From Fidelibacterota bacterium TCS55 (GTDB lineage Bacteria; Fidelibacterota; Marinisomatia; Marinisomatales; TCS55), in NCBI GenBank assembly GCA_905182385.1, contig CAJJBS010000053.1, positions 1 through 24,559 of the forward strand: a DNA stretch of 24,559 nt, given 5' to 3'. This document shows, in pieces, positions 6,879 through 14,640 of the stretch. The translations under genes were made by a program, and so were the position numbers. Below the pieces are notes generated by a model. The model was not told the origin of the DNA. It saw nothing but the letters and a program-made list of their open reading frames with translations, and ran no database searches. Positions within the stretch are counted from its first letter, which is position 1; the number at the start of each line of letters is the position of its first letter.

Positions 6879-8125
6879 CTTATATTTAATCGAGGTTCTG
6901 CTTTAGTAAAATACAGTGTCCCAAAAGTTGAGATGATGGCATAGCTAGCAAAGATTATAAAGGAATATTTTATAAACTGTTCAATATTTGAATCCTGTGA
7001 TAAGATGATATAAAAAATAAATAAAAGTTTAATCATATCAGTCGTGATTGAGATTTTTTTTCTTCCATCAAGCATTGAAGTATATGAAAAGACATTTAAA
7101 ATCAAAAATAAAGCCAAAGATAATAAAGTAATATTTGATATTTGAGATGAAATGCTAAACATTAATAGCATTAGTGCTCCTGTTATAAACATTTGTAAAA
7201 AAGACCAAATAATAAGTTGATAAGAATTTTTAGTTGAATATTTTATTTGGGATTCAGGATCCACAGTAGTTATTGGATGGAGCTTTTCAAGGTCTTTGGG
7301 TCTCCATCCAGTTGGCATAAACCAAATACGTAGCTTATCTTTCCATTCTTTAGCAAAATAAGCATCTCTCAATAATTGCCAAGCATGTTTAAAGTTTATA
7401 ATGATTGGATTCCATGTATTTGCTGGACGAATTATACCAAAAACTGGCTTTTCTTCTTCTATCTCAAGTTGAAATGTCCCGAAAAGTTTATCCCAAATAA
7501 TTAAAATCTGACCATAGTTTTTATCTATATACTTTTCATTAATCGCATGGTGTACTCTGTGGTGAGAGGGAGTTACAAAAAACTTTTCTAACCAACCCAT
7601 ATTATTTATTAATCGAGTATGATACCAGAATTGCATAAATAAATGAATTGGACCTAATACTGCAAAAATAGCAGGTGAGATTCCTAAAAGTGCGGCAGGG
7701 ACCATAAAAATAGCACCAAACCTTACTATAGTTGATATTCCCTGACGTAAGGCACATGACAAATTGAATTCTTCGCTGCTATGATGAATAATATGTCGAT
7801 TCCAAAAGATATTTACACGATGATTCATTCTATGTTGCCAGTAACCAGAAAAATCTTGGACTATAAATGCTATGATTATTGCTAACCAGACTGGTTCTAG
7901 TTTATAAATAGTAATATATTTTACTAACCATGAATAGCTTATAATTAATATGCCAAATTTTAAGCCATCTTTTGCAATATTAGTAATACCTGAACTTAAG
8001 CTAGAAATCATATCAGCAGGATTATTTACCTTGACGCCCATTTTTTTTGCAATTATGATTTCAATCACTATTAAAATTATAAAAATAGGAATTACGATAA
8101 ATAAGGATTGAATAAAAAAATTCAT
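6875..8125 (-). CDS. Fatty acid hydroxylase/sterol desaturase superfamily, alkylglycerol-monooxygenase-like
   Basis: 416-residue integral membrane di-iron protein. The three histidine boxes of the superfamily are intact: H98-x3-H102 (HRMNH), H111-x2-H114-H115 (HIIHH) and H189-x2-H192-H193 (HRVHH). Hydrophobic segments lie at about 5-26, 55-73, 79-95 and 133-165. After the catalytic part there is a further block of TM segments (about 305-410), so the layout 'hydroxylase plus extra C-terminal membrane domain' resembles animal alkylglycerol monooxygenase (TMEM195) more than short C4/C5 sterol desaturases. Known relatives hydroxylate ether lipids, sterols or fatty acyl chains; the substrate here is unknown. 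ATG start without SD. It is first of the pair with cutC and diverges from tatD across a 104-bp AT-rich gap. Confidence 0.85.
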   Translation of the reverse strand: MNFFIQSLFIVIPIFIILIVIEIIIAKKMGVKVNNPADMISSLSSGITNIAKDGLKFGILIISYSWLVKYITIYKLEPVWLAIIIAFIVQDFSGYWQHRMNHRVNIFWNRHIIHHSSEEFNLSCALRQGISTIVRFGAIFMVPAALLGISPAIFAVLGPIHLFMQFWYHTRLINNMGWLEKFFVTPSHHRVHHAINEKYIDKNYGQILIIWDKLFGTFQLEIEEEKPVFGIIRPANTWNPIIINFKHAWQLLRDAYFAKEWKDKLRIWFMPTGWRPKDLEKLHPITTVDPESQIKYSTKNSYQLIIWSFLQMFITGALMLLMFSISSQISNITLLSLALFLILNVFSYTSMLDGRKKISITTDMIKLLFIFYIILSQDSNIEQFIKYSFIIFASYAIISTFGTLYFTKAEPRLNIS

Positions 8126-8173
8126 GGTGTTTTATTGGAAATTAATAAAAAATATTGTTCTTAATTAAAATAA

Positions 8174-8202
8174 TTGATCAAACTTGATTATCTTCATAAT
8201 AC
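8174..8202 (+). promoter_or_regulatory. Possible promoter of tatD
   Basis: TTGATC (8174-8179) and, 17 bp on, TAATAC (8197-8202), with a better -10 CATAAT (8195-8200) at a 15-bp spacing. The -35 is part of the 8-bp palindrome TTGATCAA. Some promoter is expected here because tatD has no upstream co-directional gene within 1.9 kb, but the boxes are weak in very AT-rich DNA. Confidence 0.3.
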
Positions 8203-8229
8203 AATTTAAACATTAATAAATAATAAAGC

Positions 8230-8988
8230 ATGCTAACAGATACACATTGTCACTTATTTTATGAAGAATTGAAAAATGACTTAAAGAATATTCTTTTGCG
8301 AGCAAATGAAATGAGCGTAACTCGATTTATTTGTGTTGGTACAAACATTGAAGATTCACAAGAATGCCTTTCAATTGCCGAAAACAATGAAAATATTTTT
8401 TCTTCAGTAGGTGTTCATCCTCACGATTCAAAAGATATTAAAGAAGGCTATACGGATGAGATATATGAATTAATGGAATATGAGAGTATGATTGCAATTG
8501 GAGAAATTGGTTTAGATTATTATAGAAATATATCGCCACCAGAAATCCAAGAAAAAGTATTTAGAGAGCAAATAGAAATAGCCCAAGATTTAAACCGTCC
8601 AATTATTTTTCACAATAGAGATGCTGATTCAGACACAATTAAAGTTTTAAGTGATTATCCTGAAGTGATTGGTGTGGCACATTGTTTCTCGAGCACTTTG
8701 GAAACAGCAAAGGCATTTTTAGAATTAGGTTACTACATATCTTTTTCTGGAAATATAACTTTTAAAAATAGTCATTTATCAGAGGTTGTTGCAGAGATAC
8801 CACTCGATAGAGTTTTAGTTGAAACTGATTCACCATACCTTAGTCCTGAACCATTCCGTGGAAAAACAAATGAGCCAAGTAGAGTCCGAATTGTAGCAGA
8901 AAAATTAGCTGAAATAAAAAATATTCCATTTGAAGAGATTGCTAAACATACACACGAAAATGCATCTGAGCTTTTCCAGCTATCATAG
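8230..8988 (+). CDS. tatD: TatD family metal-dependent deoxyribonuclease
   Basis: 252 residues, the usual length for TatD/YcfH-type hydrolases with an amidohydrolase-like TIM barrel. Metal ligands are visible: D4-T-H6-C-H8 at the N-terminus, the GVHPHD motif, GEIGLDYY with its Glu, IFHNRDAD, HCFSS, and ETDSPYLSPEP near residue 200. Family members are Mg-dependent 3'-5' exonucleases or nucleases used in DNA repair and degradation. No SD precedes the ATG. The stop is 18 bp upstream of ksgA, and this tatD-ksgA neighbourhood next to metG is common in bacteria, for example in Bacillus where an rnmV gene lies between them. Confidence 0.93.
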   Translation: MLTDTHCHLFYEELKNDLKNILLRANEMSVTRFICVGTNIEDSQECLSIAENNENIFSSVGVHPHDSKDIKEGYTDEIYELMEYESMIAIGEIGLDYYRNISPPEIQEKVFREQIEIAQDLNRPIIFHNRDADSDTIKVLSDYPEVIGVAHCFSSTLETAKAFLELGYYISFSGNITFKNSHLSEVVAEIPLDRVLVETDSPYLSPEPFRGKTNEPSRVRIVAEKLAEIKNIPFEEIAKHTHENASELFQLS

Positions 8989-9006
8989 TTTAAGCTCATA
9001 ATAAGT

Positions 9007-9771
9007 TTGAAAAAAAACGCACATCCTTTTAGGAAAAAATGGGGCCAGAATTTTCTAACAGACTCAAATTTATTAGATCGTATTGTAAGAACAGTTGAAC
9101 CAAAAGAGAATGATAATATTCTTGAAATTGGCCCTGGTGATGGATCGCTTACAGAATTAATATTTCCAAAAGTTAAACAAATGGTTGCGGTTGAAATTGA
9201 TCCACTTTTAATTAAATATTTATCTGTTCGTTCAGATTTAAAGGGTTTAAATATTATTCATGGTGATATCTTGCTTCAAGATATAGAAGATATGCCAATT
9301 CAAAATCCTGTTCGCATTGTTGGGAATATTCCTTATAACATAACATCGCCAATAATCTTTTGGTTAATTGAACAACTTGATTTTTGGGATGATGCGTTTA
9401 TCATGATGCAAAAAGAAGTTGCTCAAAGATTGACAGCGAATATTGGTACAAAAGAATATAGCAGACTTTCAATTGTAGTTGGAGCGTATCTTAATATGGA
9501 AATGTGTTTTAAAATTTCTCCTGATGTTTTCAGGCCTAAACCTAAAGTAGAATCGGCAATTATTCGATTCACAAAAAACCCATCGCCTATTATTCCTGAT
9601 AACAAATATATAAAGTTTAATAAAATAGTAAAGACGGCATTTTCTAAACGAAGAAAAATGCTAAGAAACTCATTAAATGATTTTGATATACCTATTTCTA
9701 TCCAAGAAGAAATAGATTTTACTCGTCGGCCAGAGACACTTTCAATTGAAGAGTTTGCCAAGCTACTATAA
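9007..9771 (+). CDS. rsmA: 16S rRNA (adenine1518/1519-N6) dimethyltransferase
   Basis: KsgA/RsmA, 254 residues, dimethylates two adjacent adenines at the 3' end of 16S rRNA during 30S maturation using S-adenosylmethionine. N-terminal WGQNFL signature; SAM-binding motif ILEIGPGDGSLT (about 38-49); AVEID acidic end of beta-2; catalytic motif N107-I-P-Y-N111; RPKPKVESA and FSKRRKMLRN in the C-terminal part. The start is TTG at 9007: the tatD stop codon is itself in this frame, and between it and the conserved N-terminus only ATA and TTG could serve. There is no recognisable SD. Also known as ksgA. Confidence 0.95.
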   Translation: MKKNAHPFRKKWGQNFLTDSNLLDRIVRTVEPKENDNILEIGPGDGSLTELIFPKVKQMVAVEIDPLLIKYLSVRSDLKGLNIIHGDILLQDIEDMPIQNPVRIVGNIPYNITSPIIFWLIEQLDFWDDAFIMMQKEVAQRLTANIGTKEYSRLSIVVGAYLNMEMCFKISPDVFRPKPKVESAIIRFTKNPSPIIPDNKYIKFNKIVKTAFSKRRKMLRNSLNDFDIPISIQEEIDFTRRPETLSIEEFAKLL

Positions 9772-9789
9772 TAATATCTACTATTTGGG

Positions 9790-9811
9790 TAATATGTAAT
9801 ATGTAATGTAA
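9790..9811 (+). repeat. Short tandem repeat (TAATATG twice, then TAATG TAA) upstream of the sigma factor gene
   Basis: Two exact TAATATG units followed by a shortened TAATG TAA lie in the 81-bp gap between rsmA and the sigma gene. The repeat offers several TATAAT-like registers. A TTGACT at 9817-9822 lies after it, but I find no convincing -10 box 16-18 bp downstream of that. The start codon itself has only a weak AGGG (9840-9843). Confidence 0.4.
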
Positions 9812-9852
9812 ATTGCTTGACTTTTTACTCATCAAAACCAGGGTTTTAATAT

Positions 9853-10707
9853 ATGGCCAAAGCAGGCAGACCAATAAATGAATCTAATCGTAGTCTAAGT
9901 CAGTACTTAGAAGAGATTGGTAAGTACGAACCGCTTCACCCATCAAGAGAAGTTGAGTTAGCTCAAGCAATCAAAAAAGGTAATCGTCTCGCTATGAAAG
10001 AATTAGTTGAGGCAAATTTAAGATTTGTAGTATCTGTAGCTAAAGACTATCAAGGCCAAGGATTACCTTTAACAGACCTAATTAATGAAGGTAATATGGG
10101 TTTAATGAAAGCTGCGGGACGCTTTGATGAGACTAGAGGATTTAAATTTATTTCATATGCTGTGTGGTGGATTAGGCAGTCTATATTGCAAGCACTGGCC
10201 GAACATTCCAGAATTGTACGTTTGCCATTAAATAGGGTTGGTACAATTTCAAAAATTACAAAAACAGCAGAAAAACTTGAAGCTGAAGTAGAACGTTCTC
10301 CAAACGAAGAGGAAATTGGACGTAATTTAGAAATGACGAGTGATGAGGTAATTGATGCAATGCGCATTTCCAGACGTCATCATTCTTTAAATGCGCCTTT
10401 TCGAGATGGAGATAAAAATTCTTTGATTGATGTTATCGAAGATGATGGTCAAATACATCCAGATGAACCTTTAATGGCCGAATCATTAAAAGATGAGATC
10501 AGACAGTCACTGGATACTTTGAAAGACAGAGAGCGCCAAGTAATAAAAATGTATTTTGGTATTGATCGTGATTATGCACTTACATTAAATGAGATTGGTG
10601 AAGAATTCAGTTTAACGCGTGAACGTGTTCGTCAAATTAAAGAAAAGGCAATTCGGCGCCTTCGTCATCGTTCTCGCAGTAAATCTCTAAGAACATATTT
10701 AGGCTGA
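9853..10707 (+). CDS. rpoD: Primary RNA polymerase sigma factor (RpoD/SigA type, short form)
   Basis: 284 residues with regions 1.2 to 4.2 and no region 1.1. Region 1.2: SLSQYLEEIGKYEPLHPSRE (about 14-33). Region 2: ELVEANLRFVVSVAKDYQG, DLINEGNMGLMKA, then FKFISYAVWWIRQSILQAL, the -10 recognition and melting segment. Region 3 covers about 125-200. Region 4.2 helix-turn-helix: TLNEIGEEFSLTRERVRQIK, contacting the -35. Short primary sigmas of this size are usual in Bacteroidota and related phyla, and the complete regions 1.2 and 2.3-2.4 argue for the housekeeping factor. The conserved promoters elsewhere in the window (TTGACA, TATAAT) fit it. 22 bp downstream lies rpsU; sigma and bS21 genes also share an operon in enterobacteria (rpsU-dnaG-rpoD), there in the opposite order. 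Confidence 0.92.
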   Translation: MAKAGRPINESNRSLSQYLEEIGKYEPLHPSREVELAQAIKKGNRLAMKELVEANLRFVVSVAKDYQGQGLPLTDLINEGNMGLMKAAGRFDETRGFKFISYAVWWIRQSILQALAEHSRIVRLPLNRVGTISKITKTAEKLEAEVERSPNEEEIGRNLEMTSDEVIDAMRISRRHHSLNAPFRDGDKNSLIDVIEDDGQIHPDEPLMAESLKDEIRQSLDTLKDRERQVIKMYFGIDRDYALTLNEIGEEFSLTRERVRQIKEKAIRRLRHRSRSKSLRTYLG

Positions 10708-10712
10708 TCGAA

Positions 10713-10721
10713 GGGAGGTGA
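10713..10721 (+). promoter_or_regulatory. Very strong Shine-Dalgarno of rpsU, inside a small inverted repeat
   Basis: GGGAGGTGA lies 8 bases before the rpsU ATG and could pair with almost the whole anti-SD tail of 16S rRNA. It is by far the longest SD in the window. It lies within the 16-nt loop between TGATC (10705-10709, containing the sigma stop codon) and GATCA (10726-10730, reaching the A of the rpsU start), a 5-bp inverted repeat. Confidence 0.8.
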
Positions 10722-10729
10722 AATAGATC

Positions 10730-10924
10730 ATGGTTGAAGTTTCTGTAAAACATGGAGAACAACTAGAACGCGCTTTACGTCGCTTTAAAAAGAAGTGGGA
10801 GCGTGCAGGAGTGCTTCGTGAGGTGAAACGAAAATCATTCTATATCAAACCTAGCGATGAGCAGCGAGCTGCAAAGAAAAAAGCAGTTCGCCGACGTTTA
10901 CGTTTTGCAAGGTATGAAAATTAA
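10730..10924 (+). CDS. rpsU: 30S ribosomal protein bS21
   Basis: 64-residue very basic protein with the bS21 pattern: V-x-V near the start, ERALRRFKKKWERAGVL, then REVKRKSFYIKPSDEQRAAK, and an Arg/Lys-rich end (KKAVRRRLRFARYEN). It binds the 30S platform next to the 3' end of 16S rRNA and assists mRNA pairing to the anti-SD. Its own start has the strongest SD in the window. In Flavobacterium (Bacteroidota) rpsU is known to be an exception with a strong SD, linked to autoregulation by ribosomes lacking bS21; the same is inferred here. It is followed 25 bp later by an intrinsic terminator, so rpoD-rpsU probably form one transcript. Confidence 0.95.
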   Translation: MVEVSVKHGEQLERALRRFKKKWERAGVLREVKRKSFYIKPSDEQRAAKKKAVRRRLRFARYEN

Positions 10925-10949
10925 TTATTTTCTGAATAACTGAAATAAT

Positions 10950-10980
10950 AAAAAGGTTCGGTATTTTATCGAACCTTTTT
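10950..10980 (+). terminator. Intrinsic terminator after rpsU
   Basis: A perfect 11-bp stem, AAAAAGGTTCG (10950-10960) with CGAACCTTTTT (10970-10980), closes a 9-nt AT-rich loop. The T-run is formed by the 3' arm (six Ts to 10981). Because the 5' arm begins with As, it could also work on the minus strand. It separates the sigma/rpsU unit from the following genes. Confidence 0.9.
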
Positions 10981-11001
10981 TATTATTTTAAGGCCAAAGT
11001 A

Positions 11002-12339
11002 ATGATTATAAGAAGTATATCTGGTGTTCGTGGAATTATAGATAGTCATCTTACTACAAAAGTCATAGAAGACTATGCGAAAGCATTTCATTTACATCTT
11101 AAATCAGGTTTAGTATTTATAGGTAGAGATAGTAGACCCTCTGGTGAAGATCTATTAGATAGTTTTGCAAGTGAATTAGTTCGTTTAGGTAGAGATGTTA
11201 TTATATGTGGCATTGCTCCAACCCCCACTGTTCAATTTATGGTTGAACGATCTGAAGCTGCGGGTGGAATTATAATTACAGCAAGTCATAATCCAATTGA
11301 GTGGAATGGAATTAAATTTGTTAGATCAGATGGAACTTTTTTTCACCCAAATGACTGTGAGCAGCTTTTTGAATTATTTGATAAAAATAAATTATTAGAT
11401 GATGCTAAAACGCCTGGGATGGTATTCCCAGATCAAAATTCAATATTAAAACACTCTATTAATACAGTCGAACTATCATGTATTAATCTTAAAGCTATTA
11501 AAGAACGTCACTTTAAGGTTGTTATAGATGCTGTAAATGGTGCAGGATCTGAAGCCTTACCTCTTTTACTAGAATATCTAGGTTGTGAAGTAATAAAACT
11601 TTACTGTGACGGTAATGGTGAGTTCAAAAGAGGCGCAGAGCCCTTACCTGAGAACTTAATTGATTTGAGTAAGGTAGTATTAGATAACAATGCGGATGTC
11701 GGCTTTGCCGTGGATCCAGATGCAGATAGATTAGCAGTTGTAGATGAGAGAGGTAAGCCCCTTGGTGAAGAGTATACTCTGGTTTTAGCAGTCGAAGGTT
11801 ATATAAATAATAGAAGAAAAGAAGAAATATTTGTGACAAATCTATCGACCTCATTAGCTTTAGATAAATTAGCTGAGAAGTACAACTGTTCTGTTGAACG
11901 TTCTGCCGTTGGCGAGATTAATGTTGTACAAAAAATGTTAGCTCTTAATTCAAAGCTTGGAGGAGAAGGGAACGGTGGAGTTATTCTTAAAGAATCTCAT
12001 CTTGGTCGTGATTCTTTAGTCGGGGCAGCAATGGTTTTGAACCGTATGGCGCAAGAAAAAACTGAAATCAGTAGAATTCATTCAAGTCTTCCACAATTTT
12101 TTATAGTTAAAGATAAAATAATATTAGATGGAGTTGATAAAGAGATTGTTGAGAAAAAAGTAAAAAAAATATTTAAAGATGCAAAAATTAATTCAGCGGA
12201 TGGTCTTAAACTTACATGGAATGATTCTTGGATTCATATTAGAGCATCAAACACAGAGCCTATTATGAGAATTTATGCTGAAGCACCAAGTAAAAAAGCA
12301 GCTGAAAAATTGATTGAACAAGTGAAAACCTGCTTTTAA
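11002..12339 (+). CDS. Phosphohexomutase, probably phosphoglucosamine mutase (GlmM-like)
   Basis: 445 residues, alpha-D-phosphohexomutase superfamily. Catalytic phosphoserine loop T93-A-S95-H-N-P; metal-binding loop D238-P-D240-A-D242-R243; sugar-binding loop G-G-E-G-N-G-G-V-I; phosphate-binding loop R414-A-S-N-T-E-P. GlmM converts glucosamine-6-phosphate to glucosamine-1-phosphate, the step before UDP-GlcNAc, for peptidoglycan. The length equals GlmM (about 445), and the GGEGNGG loop is the form I associate with proteins annotated GlmM in Bacteroidota-like genomes. A phosphomannomutase/phosphoglucomutase role cannot be excluded from motifs, so I leave the symbol empty. It begins 21 bp after the terminator stem, leaving almost no room for a promoter: expression may rely on readthrough or on a promoter overlapping the hairpin. 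24 bp before the PNP gene. Confidence 0.88.
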   Translation: MIIRSISGVRGIIDSHLTTKVIEDYAKAFHLHLKSGLVFIGRDSRPSGEDLLDSFASELVRLGRDVIICGIAPTPTVQFMVERSEAAGGIIITASHNPIEWNGIKFVRSDGTFFHPNDCEQLFELFDKNKLLDDAKTPGMVFPDQNSILKHSINTVELSCINLKAIKERHFKVVIDAVNGAGSEALPLLLEYLGCEVIKLYCDGNGEFKRGAEPLPENLIDLSKVVLDNNADVGFAVDPDADRLAVVDERGKPLGEEYTLVLAVEGYINNRRKEEIFVTNLSTSLALDKLAEKYNCSVERSAVGEINVVQKMLALNSKLGGEGNGGVILKESHLGRDSLVGAAMVLNRMAQEKTEISRIHSSLPQFFIVKDKIILDGVDKEIVEKKVKKIFKDAKINSADGLKLTWNDSWIHIRASNTEPIMRIYAEAPSKKAAEKLIEQVKTCF

Positions 12340-12363
12340 AATGATTTTATTAAAGTGTGATTT

Positions 12364-13173
12364 ATGAATAATAGTAAAGTTCTAGAAGTTATTGAAACAA
12401 AAAGAAGCAAGCCTGTTGCTAAAGTAGGTATTATTTTAGGATCTGGATTAGGTTCTTTTATTGAAGAAATCCAAGATAAAGTAATTTATTCATTTGAAGA
12501 ACTTCCAGGATTTCCTATCACTACAGTTGAAGGTCATAAAAGCCAATTAATTTTAGGTCAAATTAACGGTGTAGAGGTTGCAGTTTTGCAAGGTAGAGTT
12601 CATTATTATGAAGATGCTAATATTGATGCAATGAAGATTCCTCTCCAAACTTTAAAAAGCTTAGGTTGCTCAACTGTTATTTTAACCAATTCAGCAGGAA
12701 GCCTTAACCCTGATGCAAAACCAGGAGAAGTTATTTTATTGACAGATCATATTAATTATATGGGTATTTCTCCTTTATTTAAAGAAAAAGGGAACGCTCG
12801 TTTTGTAAACATGATTGATGGGTATGATCCTTCATTGCGCGATTTATTTTTAAAAGTGGCAAAACAGCAAAAAGTTCTATTGCATGAAGGTATTTATTTT
12901 TGGTTTTGTGGTCCTAATTTTGAGACTCCAGCGGAAATACGTGGAGCTAGAATTTTAGGTGGAGATGTGGTTGGAATGTCAACAGTACCTGAAGTAATTC
13001 TAGCACGTTATTTAGGTTTAAAAGTTGCAGCTTTATCAGTTGTAACAAATATGGCTTCAGGGATGGATAATCAACCATTAAGCCATGAGAGAACAATTGA
13101 AAACGCTCAAAAAGGAATTGTCGATTTAAAAAAGTTGCTTGTAACTTTTTTAAAATCATTTTCAAATAATTAA
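12364..13173 (+). CDS. Purine nucleoside phosphorylase (trimeric PNP-I class)
   Basis: 269 residues. Cleaves purine (deoxy)ribonucleosides with phosphate to base and (deoxy)ribose-1-phosphate for salvage. Phosphate-binding loop G-S27-G-L-G-S; VEGHKSQ with the conserved His; QGRVHYYE; ILTNSAGSLN; catalytic segment G-P-N-F-E-T-P-A-E191 (the Glu that matches E201 of human PNP); GMSTVPE; and T228-N229. Asn at this place (N243 in human PNP) rather than Asp points to 6-oxopurine nucleosides (inosine, guanosine) and away from methylthioadenosine phosphorylase. The family is called punA/pnp/deoD in different organisms. Same-direction neighbours at 24 and 19 bp suggest an operon with the phosphohexomutase and RNA methyltransferase; no strong SD. 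Confidence 0.92.
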   Translation: MNNSKVLEVIETKRSKPVAKVGIILGSGLGSFIEEIQDKVIYSFEELPGFPITTVEGHKSQLILGQINGVEVAVLQGRVHYYEDANIDAMKIPLQTLKSLGCSTVILTNSAGSLNPDAKPGEVILLTDHINYMGISPLFKEKGNARFVNMIDGYDPSLRDLFLKVAKQQKVLLHEGIYFWFCGPNFETPAEIRGARILGGDVVGMSTVPEVILARYLGLKVAALSVVTNMASGMDNQPLSHERTIENAQKGIVDLKKLLVTFLKSFSNN

Positions 13174-13192
13174 GAAAAGTTTAAAAAATATT

Positions 13193-14599
13193 ATGACTGA
13201 AATATCTGTAAAAAAAGGACAAGAGTACGAGCTTGAGATTGAATCTCTTGCCTATGGTGGTAAAGGAATCTCAAGGGTTAAAGATTTTGTTATTTTTGTG
13301 AAAAATGCTATACCCGGCCAAAAAGTACGCGCTTTGGTTTACAGAAAAAGGAAAGGCTATGCTGAGGCTCGTCCATTAGAAATCATTGAGGAATCAGAGC
13401 ATTTGGTTGAAGCACCATGTTCTCATTTTCTTACATGTGGCGGGTGCAAAGTTCAGCAATTATCCTATGATGAACAAATAGCACAAAAAAAACAACAGAT
13501 AGAAAATATATTTCAAAGGCAAGCTGGGATTAAAGATTTTCAAATAGATGCTGTAATACCATCTGAAAAAATTTTTAACTATCGTAATAAAATGGAATTT
13601 ACATTTTCCAATAACCGATGGGTCTTACCTGGTGAACCTGAAGGCGTAAGTAGAGACTTTGCTTTAGGGATGCATATTCCAAAGCGATGGGATAAAATTT
13701 TAAATATTGACGAGTGTCACCTAATGCCTGAAATAGGCACTAGAATCTTGAATAAGACACAAAAATTAGCTAAAGAACTAAAACTTAAACCTTATGATCA
13801 AAAAACTCATAATGGTTATTTAAGATATTTACAAATGAGATTTGGACATTTCACAGATCAAATTTTAGTTAATCTAGTAACATCATATGAGAATCCAGAG
13901 TTACTTAAACCTTTAGTTGATGGACTTATTGAAGAATTTCCTCAAATCTCGACAGTTGTGAATAATATTAACTCTAGAAAAGCTGATGTGGCTTTTGGTG
14001 AATATGAATTACATTTACATGGGAAACCATTTTTGGAAGAAAAGTTGGGAAATTTAACTTTTGAAATCTCAGCAAATTCATTTTTTCAAACTAACTCTAT
14101 TATGGCTGAAAAATTATACCAAACAGCTCTTGATGGTGCCAAATTAACAGGTAAAGAAATAGTTTTTGACCTTTATTGTGGTACAGGCTCTATATCATTA
14201 TTTTTAGCGCAAAAAGCGAAAGAAGTGCATGGTTTTGAAGTTATAGTTTCATCAGTTGAAGATGCCACAAGAAATGCTGTTCGAAATGGAGTTGGTAATG
14301 CTTTTTTTCATGTTGCTAACTTAGATAATTTCTTCAAATTTGGAGTTGGTAAGAAGTATCCAAAACCGGATGTAATAGTGGTTGATCCTCCAAGAGCGGG
14401 GATGCATAAATATATGACAAACTATCTGCCTAGATTTGAAGCGAAAAAAATTATTTATATATCATGTAACCCGACAACTCAAGCAAGAGACACCGAAGTT
14501 CTTCATCAGAATGGATACAAGTTACAAAACCTTACGATGGTTGATATGTTTCCACATACACCACATGTTGAGACTGTTGGTATTTTTGAGAAAAAATAA
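13193..14599 (+). CDS. TRAM-domain RNA (uracil-C5)-methyltransferase, RlmD/RumA family
   Basis: 468 residues. N-terminal TRAM domain (about 5-62: YELEIESLAYGGKGISR, then VIFVKNAIPGQKV). Four cysteines, C76, C82, C85 and C175, correspond to the 4Fe-4S cluster of RumA. The C-terminal methyltransferase domain shows the SAM motif DLYCGTGSISLFLA, the DPPRAGMH motif, the catalytic Cys in S-C425-N-P, and general base E460 in HVE. Enzymes of this family make m5U in 23S rRNA (U1939 by RlmD, U747 by RlmC) or tRNA (TrmA, TrmFO-independent); the Fe-S cluster plus TRAM domain favours an rRNA enzyme, but the exact target cannot be read from sequence. No SD. It is last in its run: 178 bp without genes follow. 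Confidence 0.9.
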   Translation: MTEISVKKGQEYELEIESLAYGGKGISRVKDFVIFVKNAIPGQKVRALVYRKRKGYAEARPLEIIEESEHLVEAPCSHFLTCGGCKVQQLSYDEQIAQKKQQIENIFQRQAGIKDFQIDAVIPSEKIFNYRNKMEFTFSNNRWVLPGEPEGVSRDFALGMHIPKRWDKILNIDECHLMPEIGTRILNKTQKLAKELKLKPYDQKTHNGYLRYLQMRFGHFTDQILVNLVTSYENPELLKPLVDGLIEEFPQISTVVNNINSRKADVAFGEYELHLHGKPFLEEKLGNLTFEISANSFFQTNSIMAEKLYQTALDGAKLTGKEIVFDLYCGTGSISLFLAQKAKEVHGFEVIVSSVEDATRNAVRNGVGNAFFHVANLDNFFKFGVGKKYPKPDVIVVDPPRAGMHKYMTNYLPRFEAKKIIYISCNPTTQARDTEVLHQNGYKLQNLTMVDMFPHTPHVETVGIFEKK

Positions 14600-14640
14600 A
14601 TTAATTCCTAAATATTAAATTAGTTTTTGGTCTGATTTTC

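Noticed and set aside
9817..9850. Promoter TTGACT...TTTAAT directly before the sigma gene
   Set aside because: The spacing between boxes would be 22 bp, outside the workable range.
9423..10367. Minus-strand open frames of 112 and 105 codons opposite rsmA and the sigma gene
   Set aside because: Fully contained in strongly conserved genes on the other strand, with no start context or motif.
14436..14618. 60-codon plus-strand frame across the end of the RNA methyltransferase gene
   Set aside because: It is a +1 frame of the conserved SCNP...HVE region; only six codons lie beyond the real gene.
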